A DNA stretch of 61,125 bases from Sporichthya sp. (lineage in GTDB: Bacteria; Actinomycetota; Actinomycetes; Sporichthyales; Sporichthyaceae), in the NCBI RefSeq assembly GCF_013815995.1, contig NZ_JACDFE010000003.1, positions 1 through 61,125 of the forward strand, written 5' to 3'. Position 1 is the stretch's first letter. Each line of letters begins with the position of its first letter. The notes under the pieces are model-generated. The model was not told the origin of the DNA and ran no database searches. It saw only the letters and a program-made list of their open reading frames with translations. The position numbers and the translations under genes are program-made. Below are positions 33,478-41,857 of the stretch, piece after piece.

Positions 33478-34293
33478 TCAGACCGTCATTGCCCCGGCGT
33501 CGACGTAAAGGGTGCTGCCGGTCATGAGCATCGACATGTCCGAGGCAGCGAAGGTCACGGCGCGGGCGACGTCGTCCGGCACCGCGGCCCGGCCCAGCGG
33601 CACTTTGACCCTGAGCGCCTCGATGAGGTTGCCGATGCCGGCGGCTTCCATCATCGGCATCAATTCCTGCACGCCTGGGGTGTTGACCAGGGTCGGCGCG
33701 ACCGCCAGAACCCGAATTCCGAGCGGTCCCAGCTCGATGGCGAGGGCCTTCGTCAGCCCGGTCACCGAGGCCTTCGAGGTGACGTAGGCGCCCGCTCCCG
33801 CCGTCCCGGGCTTCTCACCCTCGATGGAGCTGATGTTGACGATCACGCCGGGGGCCCCGCGCGCGACGAGGTGACGCGCGACCGACTGGCTGCACCGCAT
33901 CACGCCGTCGAGGTTGACGCCCAGGACACGTCCCCAGTGCTCGTCGTTCTCGTCGAGGAAGGGACAGGGCGGAAAGATCCCGGCGTTGTTCACCAGGATG
34001 TCGATCTGCCCGAGCTCCGCGAGAATCCGCTCCACGCCCTGCTGGATGGCCGCGGCGTCAGAAACGTCCATGACGACGCCGAGGGCGCGCCCGCCCTCGC
34101 TCTCGATCTCCTTGACCGTCGTCTCGATGGTGGTCGGGTCGATGTCGCAGACCGCGACGCTGGCCCCGGCCTCGGCCAGCCGGCGGGCGCATCCGGCGCC
34201 GACGCCACGCCCAGCTCCGGTGACGACGGCCACCCGCCCGGTCAGGGAGTACAGATCCTGCAGGGGCGTGGCCGAAAGGTCCGGGACCGCCAT
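33478..34293 (-). CDS. Short-chain dehydrogenase/reductase
   Basis: A 271-residue SDR with TGAGRGVGAGCA, NNAGIFPPCPF, NISSIEGEKPG and YVTSK. CDIDP after strand 2 suggests NAD(H) use, since the Asp contacts the ribose. The N-terminus has a 16-residue extension before the fold. Substrate is unknown, probably a hydroxyl or keto intermediate of the same pathway. It lies between the P450 gene and the MFE-2-type SDR in the operon from site E. Confidence 0.87.
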   Translation of the reverse strand: MAVPDLSATPLQDLYSLTGRVAVVTGAGRGVGAGCARRLAEAGASVAVCDIDPTTIETTVKEIESEGGRALGVVMDVSDAAAIQQGVERILAELGQIDILVNNAGIFPPCPFLDENDEHWGRVLGVNLDGVMRCSQSVARHLVARGAPGVIVNISSIEGEKPGTAGAGAYVTSKASVTGLTKALAIELGPLGIRVLAVAPTLVNTPGVQELMPMMEAAGIGNLIEALRVKVPLGRAAVPDDVARAVTFAASDMSMLMTGSTLYVDAGAMTV

Positions 34294-34327
34294 GGTGTGT
34301 CCTTCCTCAGTGGGTGAAGCGCGGTGA

Positions 34328-35605
34328 TCAGCGGGCTACGAGCTCGACAGCCTCGAGGTTGTAGATCATGTAGCTGGGCCGCAGCGCGAGCGGCTGGTCG
34401 CTGAGGCGGAAGCGCTCCAGGTGCGGCAGCAGCGCTGCCATCGCCGTGCGAATCTCGGTGCGAGCGAGGTGGGCCCCGAGGCAGTAGTGGACGCCCTGAC
34501 CGAAGCCCGTAGCGGAGCTGGTGTCACGGGTGATGTCGAACTGATCCGCATCGGGGAACTGACGGGGGTCCAGATTGGCGGCGCCGATGAGCACGGCGAT
34601 GGTGGCTCCGGCCGGGATCGTCACGCCGGAGAGGACCTCGTCCTGCATCGGGGTGCGGAAGACGACCTGGATCGGAGCGCGGTAACGAACGATCTCTTCC
34701 ACCGCGTTCGGCAGGAGCTCGGGCTTCTCCAGCAGCAGCGCCTCCTGGTCGGGGTTCTGCTTCAAGGCCACGACGAGGCTGGAGATGGCGCTGGTCGTTG
34801 TTTCGTTGCCCGCCGCCATGAGCGAGAGGATGAACAGGAGCGTCTCCGCGGTCGTCAGGATGTCGGACTCCGCGGCCCGGACCAGGTCGCTGAGCAGGTC
34901 GTCCTGCGGGCTCGTCCTACGGTCCTCGATGAGGGGGACAAAGTAGTCGCTCAGCCCCTTGAATACGCCGAGCAGCGCCTCCATCGCCCTGGGCGTTCCG
35001 CGCAAGGGGCCCTGGGCCTCCATGAGCAGGTCGGACCAGTGCTTGATGTCCCCGTGGCTGTCCCGGTCGACCGAGAGGAGATCGGAAATGACCCGCACCG
35101 GTAGCGGCACGGCCAGCTGGGATACGACCTCGTAGGAAGTCGCGCTGCCGATCCCCTCGAGGCAGCTCTCGACGATCTGCGCGATGTTGTCCTGCAGCTC
35201 GGCAATGCGTCGCGGGACGAAGCCGCGATTCACGATCCGACGCAACCGAGTGTGGTGCGGCGGGTCGGCCGCCACGATCGCGCGGGCCGAGAAGAGCTCC
35301 ATGACGTCGACCTGCATCGTGCCGGCCACGGTCATGAGTCGGGTGAGGAACTCGGGGTCGGCGTCTGGGTCGATGTTCGTGTCGAGGCCCAGCCCCTCGG
35401 CCTGGTTGGCCGAGGACGAGAAGCGCTCGGGGTTGGTGAAGATCTCCTTGACGTCGGCGTAGCGCGACACCGCCCAGTACCCGGCATCGGTCTTGTAGAC
35501 GGGAGCCTCGTCGCGCAGCTGCGCGTAGAGCTCAAAGGCCCGAGCCTGGGACGCCGGGTCAAAGGGGTCGTACTTGATCTCCGACTCGCTGGTCGCCACC
35601 TGCAT
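34328..35605 (-). CDS. Cytochrome P450
   Basis: A 425-residue P450. The heme loop is GFGQGVHYCLGAHLAR, the I helix LMAAGNETTTSAIS, ExxR in EEIVRYR, and the substrate-proximal segment is DPPHHTRLRRIVNRGF. All key residues are present. ATG 35605 follows GAGGGATCGAC. It is first in the operon from site E (46 bases upstream). Clearly different from the operon-A P450, it probably acts on a different position or intermediate. No ferredoxin gene is adjacent. Confidence 0.92.
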   Translation of the reverse strand: MQVATSESEIKYDPFDPASQARAFELYAQLRDEAPVYKTDAGYWAVSRYADVKEIFTNPERFSSSANQAEGLGLDTNIDPDADPEFLTRLMTVAGTMQVDVMELFSARAIVAADPPHHTRLRRIVNRGFVPRRIAELQDNIAQIVESCLEGIGSATSYEVVSQLAVPLPVRVISDLLSVDRDSHGDIKHWSDLLMEAQGPLRGTPRAMEALLGVFKGLSDYFVPLIEDRRTSPQDDLLSDLVRAAESDILTTAETLLFILSLMAAGNETTTSAISSLVVALKQNPDQEALLLEKPELLPNAVEEIVRYRAPIQVVFRTPMQDEVLSGVTIPAGATIAVLIGAANLDPRQFPDADQFDITRDTSSATGFGQGVHYCLGAHLARTEIRTAMAALLPHLERFRLSDQPLALRPSYMIYNLEAVELVAR

Positions 35606-35651
35606 GTCGATCCCTCGATTTCAGTCCATCCGCTGCCGCCGTTGGCGTTCT

Positions 35652-35677
35652 TACTATATCTAGTACTGTATTAGTGT
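35652..35677. promoter_or_regulatory. Operator-like site E, upstream of the second P450 operon
   Basis: TACTATATCTA, then GTACTGTATTAGTG. It is of the 11-base-spaced class like sites C and F. From 35678 to 35855 lies a 178-bp divergent intergenic region between the P450 and dehydrogenase genes, with site F at its other end. Confidence 0.65.
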
Positions 35678-35855
35678 CAATCGCGAGAGCGGCGCTCCTG
35701 GCCCCGAGATGGCCCCTAGCGCACCGGTTCGGGCGTCAACACCTCGGCCCGAGATGGGCATCGAACGGTCGGCTCGGTCCGGCAGCGGAGGGTGGACCGG
35801 CGGCTGCCCTGACTGTGACGCGTCCCATGCTCGCTCAATCTAGGAACGAGGCCGC

Positions 35856-35880
35856 TACTTTGTATAGTACTTCTTTAGGA
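35856..35880. promoter_or_regulatory. Operator-like site F, upstream of the dehydrogenase and double TetR genes
   Basis: TACTTTGTATA, then GTACTTCTTTAG: the most divergent copy. TACT elements are 12 bases apart, and the right half is weak. It ends 24 bases before the GTG of the dehydrogenase at 35905. If real, it would place the double TetR gene under its own control. Confidence 0.5.
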
Positions 35881-35904
35881 GAACGGCCAGGATCGGGAGA
35901 CACG

Positions 35905-37134
35905 GTGACTGCCAGCACCCCACCGTCGGAGGCCGAGTTCCTCGCTGAGGCCAGAGCATTCCTCGCCTGCTCGGCACCGCGGCGGCTCGCCACGGGGGGC
36001 GCGTGGGGGCAGGGCGATGACGAGGTCCCCGTCCTCGACGCACCTGACGAGGCGCAGGAACGGGCCGACCTGGCACAGGCCCGCGCCTGGAGAGCCACCC
36101 TCTTCGACGCCGGCTACGCCTGGATCGACGGTCCCCCCGCGCACGGCGGGCGGGGACTGCCCGCCGGCCACGCCAAGGCCTTCTCCCGCCTCGAGGCCGA
36201 GTTTGAAATCCCTCGCCTCGACACCATGCTGGTGTCGCTGCGCATCGTCGTCCCAGCTCTCGCCGCGCATGGCACGCCGGAGCAGAAGCGGCAGTTTCTC
36301 CCGAAGCTGTTGCGAGGCGACCTCGTCGCCTGCCAGCTGTTCTCCGAGCCCGAGGCCGGCTCCGACCTGGCCGGCGTCAAGACGAAAGCCGTCCGGCAGG
36401 GCGAAGGCTGGGTCGTCAACGGGCAGAAGGTCTGGACGTCCGGCGGGCACTACTCCGACTTCGGTCTGCTCCTGGCGCGGACCGACCCGGCGGCACCCAA
36501 ACATTCAGCGCTGACGATGTTCCTGGTGGACATGAGATCCCCGGGCATCGATGTCAAACCTCTCCGCCAGATGACCGGGAGCACGAACTTCAACGAGGTG
36601 TTCCTCGACGACCTCGCGGTGCCCGACGGCGCGCGCGTCGGAGAGATCAACGAGGGCTGGCGCGTTGCCGTGACCACCCTCATGACGGAGCGCCAAGCCG
36701 TCGGCGACAGCAAGGAAGCCCCCGTCTCCGTACTCGTGGACCGCCTCCTCGCGCTGGCCCAGCACGAGCACGGCCGTTCACCCATCTCGTACCCGGCCGC
36801 GCGAGACTCCGTGGTCAAGGCGTATGTATTGAGCAAGGTGGCCGACCTGACCAGCGCGCGCTTCCTGCAGAACGCCGAGCGGACCGGAGCCGTGGGACCT
36901 GAGATGTCCGCGGTGAAGCTGATGCGACAAGACGTCCTGAGCCAGGCGCTCGACGCGGCCGGCGTCCTGGTCGGACCGGGAATGACCGCCGACACCGGGC
37001 AGTGGGGAACTTTCGCCTGGGGCCACGCCGCAGTGGCCGCACCGGGGTTGCGGATCGGTGGAGGAACCGACGAGATCCAGCGCAACATCCTGGCCGAGCG
37101 CGTCCTCGGGTTGCCCCGCGAGCCAGTGGCGTGA
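35905..37134 (+). CDS. Acyl-CoA dehydrogenase
   Basis: A 409-residue member of the family with CQLFSEPEAGSDLAGVKTKA, VNGQKVWTSGGHYSD, FNEVFLDDLAVP and LRIGGGTDEIQRNILAERVL. It has a longer, charged N-terminus than the other dehydrogenases here and resembles the FadE17/FadE28-like class that acts on bulky ring-containing acyl-CoAs. GTG 35905 has GGGAG upstream. It is followed after 77 bp by the double TetR gene on the same strand. Confidence 0.86.
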   Translation: MTASTPPSEAEFLAEARAFLACSAPRRLATGGAWGQGDDEVPVLDAPDEAQERADLAQARAWRATLFDAGYAWIDGPPAHGGRGLPAGHAKAFSRLEAEFEIPRLDTMLVSLRIVVPALAAHGTPEQKRQFLPKLLRGDLVACQLFSEPEAGSDLAGVKTKAVRQGEGWVVNGQKVWTSGGHYSDFGLLLARTDPAAPKHSALTMFLVDMRSPGIDVKPLRQMTGSTNFNEVFLDDLAVPDGARVGEINEGWRVAVTTLMTERQAVGDSKEAPVSVLVDRLLALAQHEHGRSPISYPAARDSVVKAYVLSKVADLTSARFLQNAERTGAVGPEMSAVKLMRQDVLSQALDAAGVLVGPGMTADTGQWGTFAWGHAAVAAPGLRIGGGTDEIQRNILAERVLGLPREPVA

Positions 37135-37142
37135 AGGTGTCT

Positions 37143-37184
37143 CAGCCCCCCTCGCTGTCGCATGATGTCGGTGCCCGGGGGCTG
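37143..37184 (+). terminator. Inverted repeat between dehydrogenase and double TetR genes
   Basis: CAGCCCCC at 37143-37150 and GGGGGCTG at 37177-37184 can pair over 8 bp around a 26-base loop. There is no T tract, so it may be a partial terminator, an attenuator or nothing. If it terminates, the TetR gene would be made at a lower level than the dehydrogenase. Confidence 0.3.
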
Positions 37185-37211
37185 CGCGATCAAGCTGTAG
37201 TCTTGCCGCCG

Positions 37212-38678
37212 ATGCCAAAGGAAGCAGCGTCCGCGAAGGCCACGAAGGATCGGCCGAGGCGGGTCCGGATGTCGCCGGAGGACCGCCGGGCGCAGATCAT
37301 CGACGAGGCTCGCGCGTTGTTCGTCGAGCTGGGCTACGGCGGCGCGCGGATCCACGACATCGCCGTTCGGGCCGGCATCACCGACGCCTTCATTTACTAC
37401 CACTTCGACAGCAAGCGGGAGCTCTACCACGCCGCCATTCGCGAGCCGATCGAGGTACTGATCCACGACCTCGTCGAGGAATCCAACGCGATGAGCAGTC
37501 GGCACGCGACGCACCAGGAGATCCTGCGGCATTTCCACGAGCTGATGTTGCGCTACATGACCGACATCGGACCGTTGCTCGGCGTCGCGCTCCTGTCGGA
37601 CAAGCTCGATGCGAAGGAGCTCTACAACGAGTTCGTCCTCCCGAAGTTCTCGGCGGCGATCGGCTCGATCCTTGCCGAGCTGACAGGGTGGCACGACCAA
37701 GAGGTCGACCTCGAGGTGCTCGTCGAGGCGACGTTCGGGGTTCACCTCGGGATCGCGCTGTGGCGCTTACTCGCCCCTGGCCCGGAGAACCAGCGATCGA
37801 TGGCCCGCCAGCTGGGAACGCTCTTCGGTGGCGGCATTCCTCTCGGCTCGCCCCCAGGGTTCGAGGTCCCGGCCGCTTCCGCTCCGCGGGCCAAGGCCGG
37901 ACGCCGGGCGAAGGCGAAGGCTCTCCCGGCGGCCGCTGGGGAGCAGGGCGATCCCGGATCGGTCGAAGCGTTCCGGGCGAAGATGACGCAGATGCTCCAC
38001 GGGCCGGCCGCACCCGCGGAGGCAGCAGCACCGGCGGGTCCCGAAGTTCGGCGACGCCGCATGTCGGAAGATGCTCGGCGCGCCAGCATTCTTCGCGCCG
38101 CCCGGGAAGTGTTCGTCGCCGCCGGTGTCAAGGAAGCTCGAACGAAGGACATCGCGAGCACGGCCGGGATTACGGAAGCCTTCATGTTCCGGGTCTTCCG
38201 TTCCAAGGACGAGCTCTACCAGGAGGCCGTCGAAGGCCCAGCCGGTGCGGTGTGGCAGCTGCTCACCGTCGAGATCGAGACCGTGGCGAAGGATCCGACG
38301 CTCACCGGACCGGAGATCTTGCTGCGGGTCAACGAGCGCATTCTCGTCGCGCTGGTGGAGGTCGCACCCCTGCTAGGCGTTGTCCTCTTCTCCGACATCG
38401 ATCGGGGCAAGCGATTCGTCGAGATGGTGGCTTCGACGCGGTCGTCGCCGTTCCGGCGCATTCAGAAGGTCATTTCCCAGGCCGCCGGTTGGAAGCCTCC
38501 GGCGATCACCTCGGAGGTGGCGATGAAGGCCATCATGGGGGTCCACCTGGGATTGGCACTCGACGCGATGCTCCGAGAGCGGGAGATCGACATCCCTGAG
38601 ACGGCCCGTTGCATCACCGCGATGCTCATCGCGGGCGTTCGTGCCGACGGTGATCGGGAGACTGCGAGCCTCGCCTAG
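37212..38678 (+). CDS. Double TetR-family regulator (two TetR modules in one chain)
   Basis: A 488-residue protein with two complete TetR modules. HTH 1 is at about 25-72 (ALFVELGYGGARIHDIAV, GITDAFIYYHFDSKRELYHA) and HTH 2 at about 283-335 (REVFVAAGVKEARTKDIAS, GITEAFMFRVFRSKDELYQE). Each is followed by a similar helical ligand-binding domain (DIGPLLGVALLSDKLDAKELY against EVAPLLGVVLFSDIDRGKRF). An Ala/Lys/Pro linker joins them (about 210-275). Ordinary TetR proteins are about 200 residues and dimerise; here the dimer may be built into one chain. ATG 37212 is used. The TAG stop contains the TA target of the IS630 element. Prime candidate for the regulator of sites A-G. Confidence 0.88.
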   Translation: MPKEAASAKATKDRPRRVRMSPEDRRAQIIDEARALFVELGYGGARIHDIAVRAGITDAFIYYHFDSKRELYHAAIREPIEVLIHDLVEESNAMSSRHATHQEILRHFHELMLRYMTDIGPLLGVALLSDKLDAKELYNEFVLPKFSAAIGSILAELTGWHDQEVDLEVLVEATFGVHLGIALWRLLAPGPENQRSMARQLGTLFGGGIPLGSPPGFEVPAASAPRAKAGRRAKAKALPAAAGEQGDPGSVEAFRAKMTQMLHGPAAPAEAAAPAGPEVRRRRMSEDARRASILRAAREVFVAAGVKEARTKDIASTAGITEAFMFRVFRSKDELYQEAVEGPAGAVWQLLTVEIETVAKDPTLTGPEILLRVNERILVALVEVAPLLGVVLFSDIDRGKRFVEMVASTRSSPFRRIQKVISQAAGWKPPAITSEVAMKAIMGVHLGLALDAMLREREIDIPETARCITAMLIAGVRADGDRETASLA

Positions 38679-39820
38679 TGGTTTGTCTGTGAATTAGCGC
38701 GGTATAGTGGACCATGCCGATCAAGACAGCACCGGCGATGCCGGTCACCAGTGAGCAGCGTGCCGAGTTGACCCGGATGGCGCGGTCCTCGACGTTGCCC
38801 CACCGTGCGGTGGTCCAGGCCCGGGGTCTTCTGTTGGCCGCGGACGGCGTGGCCAATCAGGAGATCGCGCGGCGTTGCGAGGTGGACTCGGACACTGTGC
38901 GCCGGTGGCGGGTCCGGTTCGCCGAGGCTGGCCCGGCCGGTCTCGGGGTGATCGCCAAGGGCCGGGGGCGTAAGGCGTGGTTGCCCGAGGGGACGGTGGC
39001 CAAGGTGTTGCACGCGACTCAGCACGAGAGCCCGCCGGACGGCTCGACGCATTGGTCCACGCGGTCGCTGAGCAAGCATCTGGGGATCGGCAAGGACGCG
39101 GTGGCCCGGATCTGGTCCGACCACAACCTCAAGCCGTGGAAGCTCGACACCTTCAAGATCAGCAACGATCCCCGGTTCGAGGAGAAGCTGGTCGATGTGG
39201 TCGGGGTCTACCTCAACCCGCCGGCTCGGGCGGTGGTGTTCAGTTTCGATGAGAAGACCCAGTGCCAGGCGTTGGACCGCACTCAGCCTTCGCTGCCGAT
39301 GAAGGCGGGCCGGGCGGGCACCATGACCCACGACTACAAGCGCAACGGCACCGTCGACCTGGTCGCCGCGATGAACATCGCCACCGGGCAGGTCCTGACC
39401 CACTGTCAGAAAGGACACACCGGCACCGACGTCCTGCGATTCTTCAAGCAGATCGACGCCGCCGTCCCGCGCGGACTGGGCGTGCACGTGATCCTGGACA
39501 ATCTTTCCGCGCACTCCACCCCGGAGATCGCCAAGTGGCTCGCACACAAGGACCGCCGCCGCTGGCACCTGCACTTCACCCCCACCTCAAGTTCGTGGCT
39601 GAACCTGGTCGAGCGCTGGTTCAAGGAGTTGACCGAGAAGCGTCTGCTCCGCGGGCGGTTCACCAGCGTCGCCGAACTCACCGCCGCGATCACCGACTGG
39701 GCCGGGCACTGGAACAGCGACCCGAAGCCCTTCATCTGGAAGGCGACCGCGGAGGAGATCATCGCCAAGGTTCGGCGCGGCCGCGCCACGCTCAACCAGA
39801 TCAATTCGCAGACGGACCAC
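38678..39820 (+). mobile_element. IS630-family insertion sequence (1143 bp)
   Basis: Ends are imperfect inverted repeats: GTGGTTTGTCTGTGAATTAG at the left, and GTGGTCCGTCTGCGAATTGA reading inward from the right. TA dinucleotides flank both ends (38676-38677 and 39821-39822), the normal target duplication for IS630/Tc1 elements. It carries one transposase. The insertion lies in the stop codon of the double TetR gene, and because the target is TA followed by G on both sides the stop is restored as TAG. Confidence 0.9.
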
Positions 39821-39823
39821 TAG
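38714..39823 (+). CDS. IS630-family transposase
   Basis: A 369-residue DDE transposase. It has N-terminal HTH domains (QEIARRCEVDSDTVRRWRVRF), a second HTH (TRSLSKHLGIGKDAVARIW), and DDE residues in VFSFDEKTQ, VILDNLSAHS and SSWLNLVERWF. It looks intact. Its own TAG stop is made from the TA target duplication and the next host base, so the reading frame runs exactly to the element end. Confidence 0.92.
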   Translation: MPIKTAPAMPVTSEQRAELTRMARSSTLPHRAVVQARGLLLAADGVANQEIARRCEVDSDTVRRWRVRFAEAGPAGLGVIAKGRGRKAWLPEGTVAKVLHATQHESPPDGSTHWSTRSLSKHLGIGKDAVARIWSDHNLKPWKLDTFKISNDPRFEEKLVDVVGVYLNPPARAVVFSFDEKTQCQALDRTQPSLPMKAGRAGTMTHDYKRNGTVDLVAAMNIATGQVLTHCQKGHTGTDVLRFFKQIDAAVPRGLGVHVILDNLSAHSTPEIAKWLAHKDRRRWHLHFTPTSSSWLNLVERWFKELTEKRLLRGRFTSVAELTAAITDWAGHWNSDPKPFIWKATAEEIIAKVRRGRATLNQINSQTDH

Positions 39824-39853
39824 CGTCTCGCGCCACTCGTTCGTGACGCGGGG

Positions 39854-40870
39854 TCAGTACGGGTAGAACTGCTTGATCCACCGGCGGTACTGGCTCACGA
39901 CCTTCGCCTCTTCACGGGCCAGCGGCGGCTGAGCGACGTAGCGCATGTTCTCCCAGATGGGCCGGTCGGAACCGACCCCGGGCCGGGCCTCAAGGACCTC
40001 CCGGTGCTGCGCCAAACAGATCGCGCGGGCCAGGTTGTCCGGCTCGTCGGTCCGGGCGCCCTCCGGACGTTGCACCCAGACCGACAACCGCAGGTCCGAG
40101 TTGTGGTGGTCTCGCGGGATCACCGAGATCACCTGCATTGTGGTGCGCAGGCCGTGGAAGTGGGCGAAGACGATGCCCATCCCCCACGAGTCGTTCGTCA
40201 GCACGAGATGGGTGGGACCCTTGGCCGTCGGAATTTCTCCGCTGAACACGGTGTGCAGCCGCGGCCCGGTCTCCGTCCACACGTCGAGCGAGGGGAAGTC
40301 GACCCACTTGTGCACGAACTTCACGTGGGGCATGTCGGCCATGTTCTCCACGAGAAGGTGCGGCGGGAATCCGACCTGATCGATCGCAATGCCGTGCGGG
40401 TAAGCGGGGTAGAAGTCGGGGTTGTCGTAGGCCTCGACGACCAGCGGCTCCCACGTGGGCTGCCCCTTCAGGGCGTCGTACCAGAGGTAGATGAGCTCGC
40501 CGGCCTCGCGGACCGGCCAGTGCCGCAGCCGACATTCGTCCGACCGCCCCGCGGGTGCGTCGGGTGAGCGGCCGGCGCCGTCCCATCGCCAGCCGTGGTT
40601 GGGACACGTGATCGTCTGTGCCTGCACGACCCCTCCGTGTCCGAGGTGGGCGCCCCGGTGCGGGCAGTGGGCGTCCACGACGCGAGCTTCGCCGCCGGCG
40701 GTCCGGTACAGGACGAGGTCTTGGGCGAAGTAGTGCAGCGGGCGGACGTCCCCCGGCTTCAACTCCCCCGACCAGGCGACCTGGAACCAGCCGGTCGGGA
40801 AGGCCTTGTATGGGAACTGCCCGGACGGCGTTGCTGAGTCAGCCCGCTGCTCGATCGGGACGGTGGTCAC
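39854..40870 (-). CDS. Rieske non-heme iron oxygenase (KshA-like)
   Basis: A 338-residue oxygenase alpha subunit. The Rieske [2Fe-2S] ligands are Cys69, His71, Cys89 and His92. The mononuclear iron site follows in ENMADMPHVKFVHK (Asn176, Asp179, His182, His187), as in 3-ketosteroid 9-alpha-hydroxylase and related ring hydroxylases. It likely hydroxylates a ring or bridgehead carbon, with electrons from the reductase at 6.2 kb. GTG 40870 overlaps the second Rieske gene's stop (GTGA). Confidence 0.9.
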   Translation of the reverse strand: MTTVPIEQRADSATPSGQFPYKAFPTGWFQVAWSGELKPGDVRPLHYFAQDLVLYRTAGGEARVVDAHCPHRGAHLGHGGVVQAQTITCPNHGWRWDGAGRSPDAPAGRSDECRLRHWPVREAGELIYLWYDALKGQPTWEPLVVEAYDNPDFYPAYPHGIAIDQVGFPPHLLVENMADMPHVKFVHKWVDFPSLDVWTETGPRLHTVFSGEIPTAKGPTHLVLTNDSWGMGIVFAHFHGLRTTMQVISVIPRDHHNSDLRLSVWVQRPEGARTDEPDNLARAICLAQHREVLEARPGVGSDRPIWENMRYVAQPPLAREEAKVVSQYRRWIKQFYPY

Positions 40871-41769
40871 CTACGGCCCACCTCTCCAGCTGAGTAGAGC
40901 GACTCCGCCCAGCCGGCGACAATCGCCCAGTCCGCGTCATCCTCGGAGTCGGTCGTTGTCGTCCGAGCCCAACGCTGGTTCTCCCAGATGGCGATGTCCC
41001 GATCCAGCTGGGCCCAGCGGCGCTGGACCTCTGCAGCGGTGGCGCCCACGGCGATAGTGCGGAGAACTGTTCGTTCGTCGTCGACCGGCGTGGCCAAGGT
41101 GAAGAAGGTCCCGCCCATCGGCGTCGCGTTCTGCATCCGAGAGACGCCGACCCCCCAGCACTCCACGACAACCGGCGCGGTGGCATCTCCGCCGACCGAA
41201 TGGTGGGTGACTCCGAGGTACTCATCCTTGCCCACGATCGTCGGCGCACCTAGGGCTGTCGCAGAGGCGAACGCCACGTGCGCCGGATCCACCGCGGTCT
41301 CGACGGCCATCTCGGGGAACATCCGGACCGTGTCTTCCCTCATGACCTGTTCTCCGCCGGCACCGAGCTCCGCGAACGAGGGCGGCTCCCACGCCGGCTC
41401 GCCCCCGCACTCGTCGTGCCAGATGAACACAAGACCGTCCTGCTCAAGGACCGACCAGCCCTTGAGCTGGCGGGCCCGGTTGAGCCGGGAGCTGTAGGGG
41501 ATCTCGACAACCTCGCCCCCCCTGTCCCACCGCCACCCGTGGTACGGGCAGATGATGTCGTCTCCGGTAACGCGACCGCCGATCCCCAAATGCGCACCCA
41601 TGTGCGCGCAGTAGGCATCGAAGACCACGACCTGGCCGGACTCGCCGCGGTAGACAACCAGCTCGACACCGAAGTGGTGCAGCGGCCGCGGCTCACTCCG
41701 GACCTCGTCGGACGTTCCGATGCAGAACCACCCGGTGGGCCGCGCGATGTGCGACCTCTGATCGTCCAC
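40867..41769 (-). CDS. Rieske oxygenase-like protein with altered iron site
   Basis: A 300-residue relative of the adjacent KshA-like protein. The Rieske ligands Cys54, His56, Cys74 and His77 are intact. In the catalytic region the sequence is ETAVDPAHVAFASA: Asp161 and His164 align with the partner, but Ser169 stands where the second His ligand should be, and Thr158 replaces Asn. It may bind no catalytic iron, serving as an electron-transfer or structural partner, or use a shifted ligand. First gene of the operon from site G; GTG 41769 follows CGAGGAGACTGG. Confidence 0.85.
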   Translation of the reverse strand: MDDQRSHIARPTGWFCIGTSDEVRSEPRPLHHFGVELVVYRGESGQVVVFDAYCAHMGAHLGIGGRVTGDDIICPYHGWRWDRGGEVVEIPYSSRLNRARQLKGWSVLEQDGLVFIWHDECGGEPAWEPPSFAELGAGGEQVMREDTVRMFPEMAVETAVDPAHVAFASATALGAPTIVGKDEYLGVTHHSVGGDATAPVVVECWGVGVSRMQNATPMGGTFFTLATPVDDERTVLRTIAVGATAAEVQRRWAQLDRDIAIWENQRWARTTTTDSEDDADWAIVAGWAESLYSAGEVGRR

Positions 41770-41787
41770 GAGCCAGTCTCCTCGACC

Positions 41788-41812
41788 TACTAAATCGGTA
41801 CTGTATATAGTA
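41788..41812. promoter_or_regulatory. Operator-like site G, between divergent Rieske and crotonase genes
   Basis: TACTAAATCG, then GTACTGTATA, then TAGTA: the best-formed copy. It holds three half-sites, TACT at 1, TACT at 12 and AGTA at 22. It lies 19 bases from the Rieske start and 46 from the crotonase start, so it can govern both directions. Confidence 0.72.
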
Positions 41813-41857
41813 CGGTCCCGACTCGCGGTGTCAATCGTGATGGAAAGAGAGCCCGGT

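Noticed and set aside
41828-41857. Longer N-terminus for the crotonase gene from GTG 41828
   Set aside because: The Shine-Dalgarno sequence GGAAAGAGAG lies within this stretch and is well spaced for GTG 41858.
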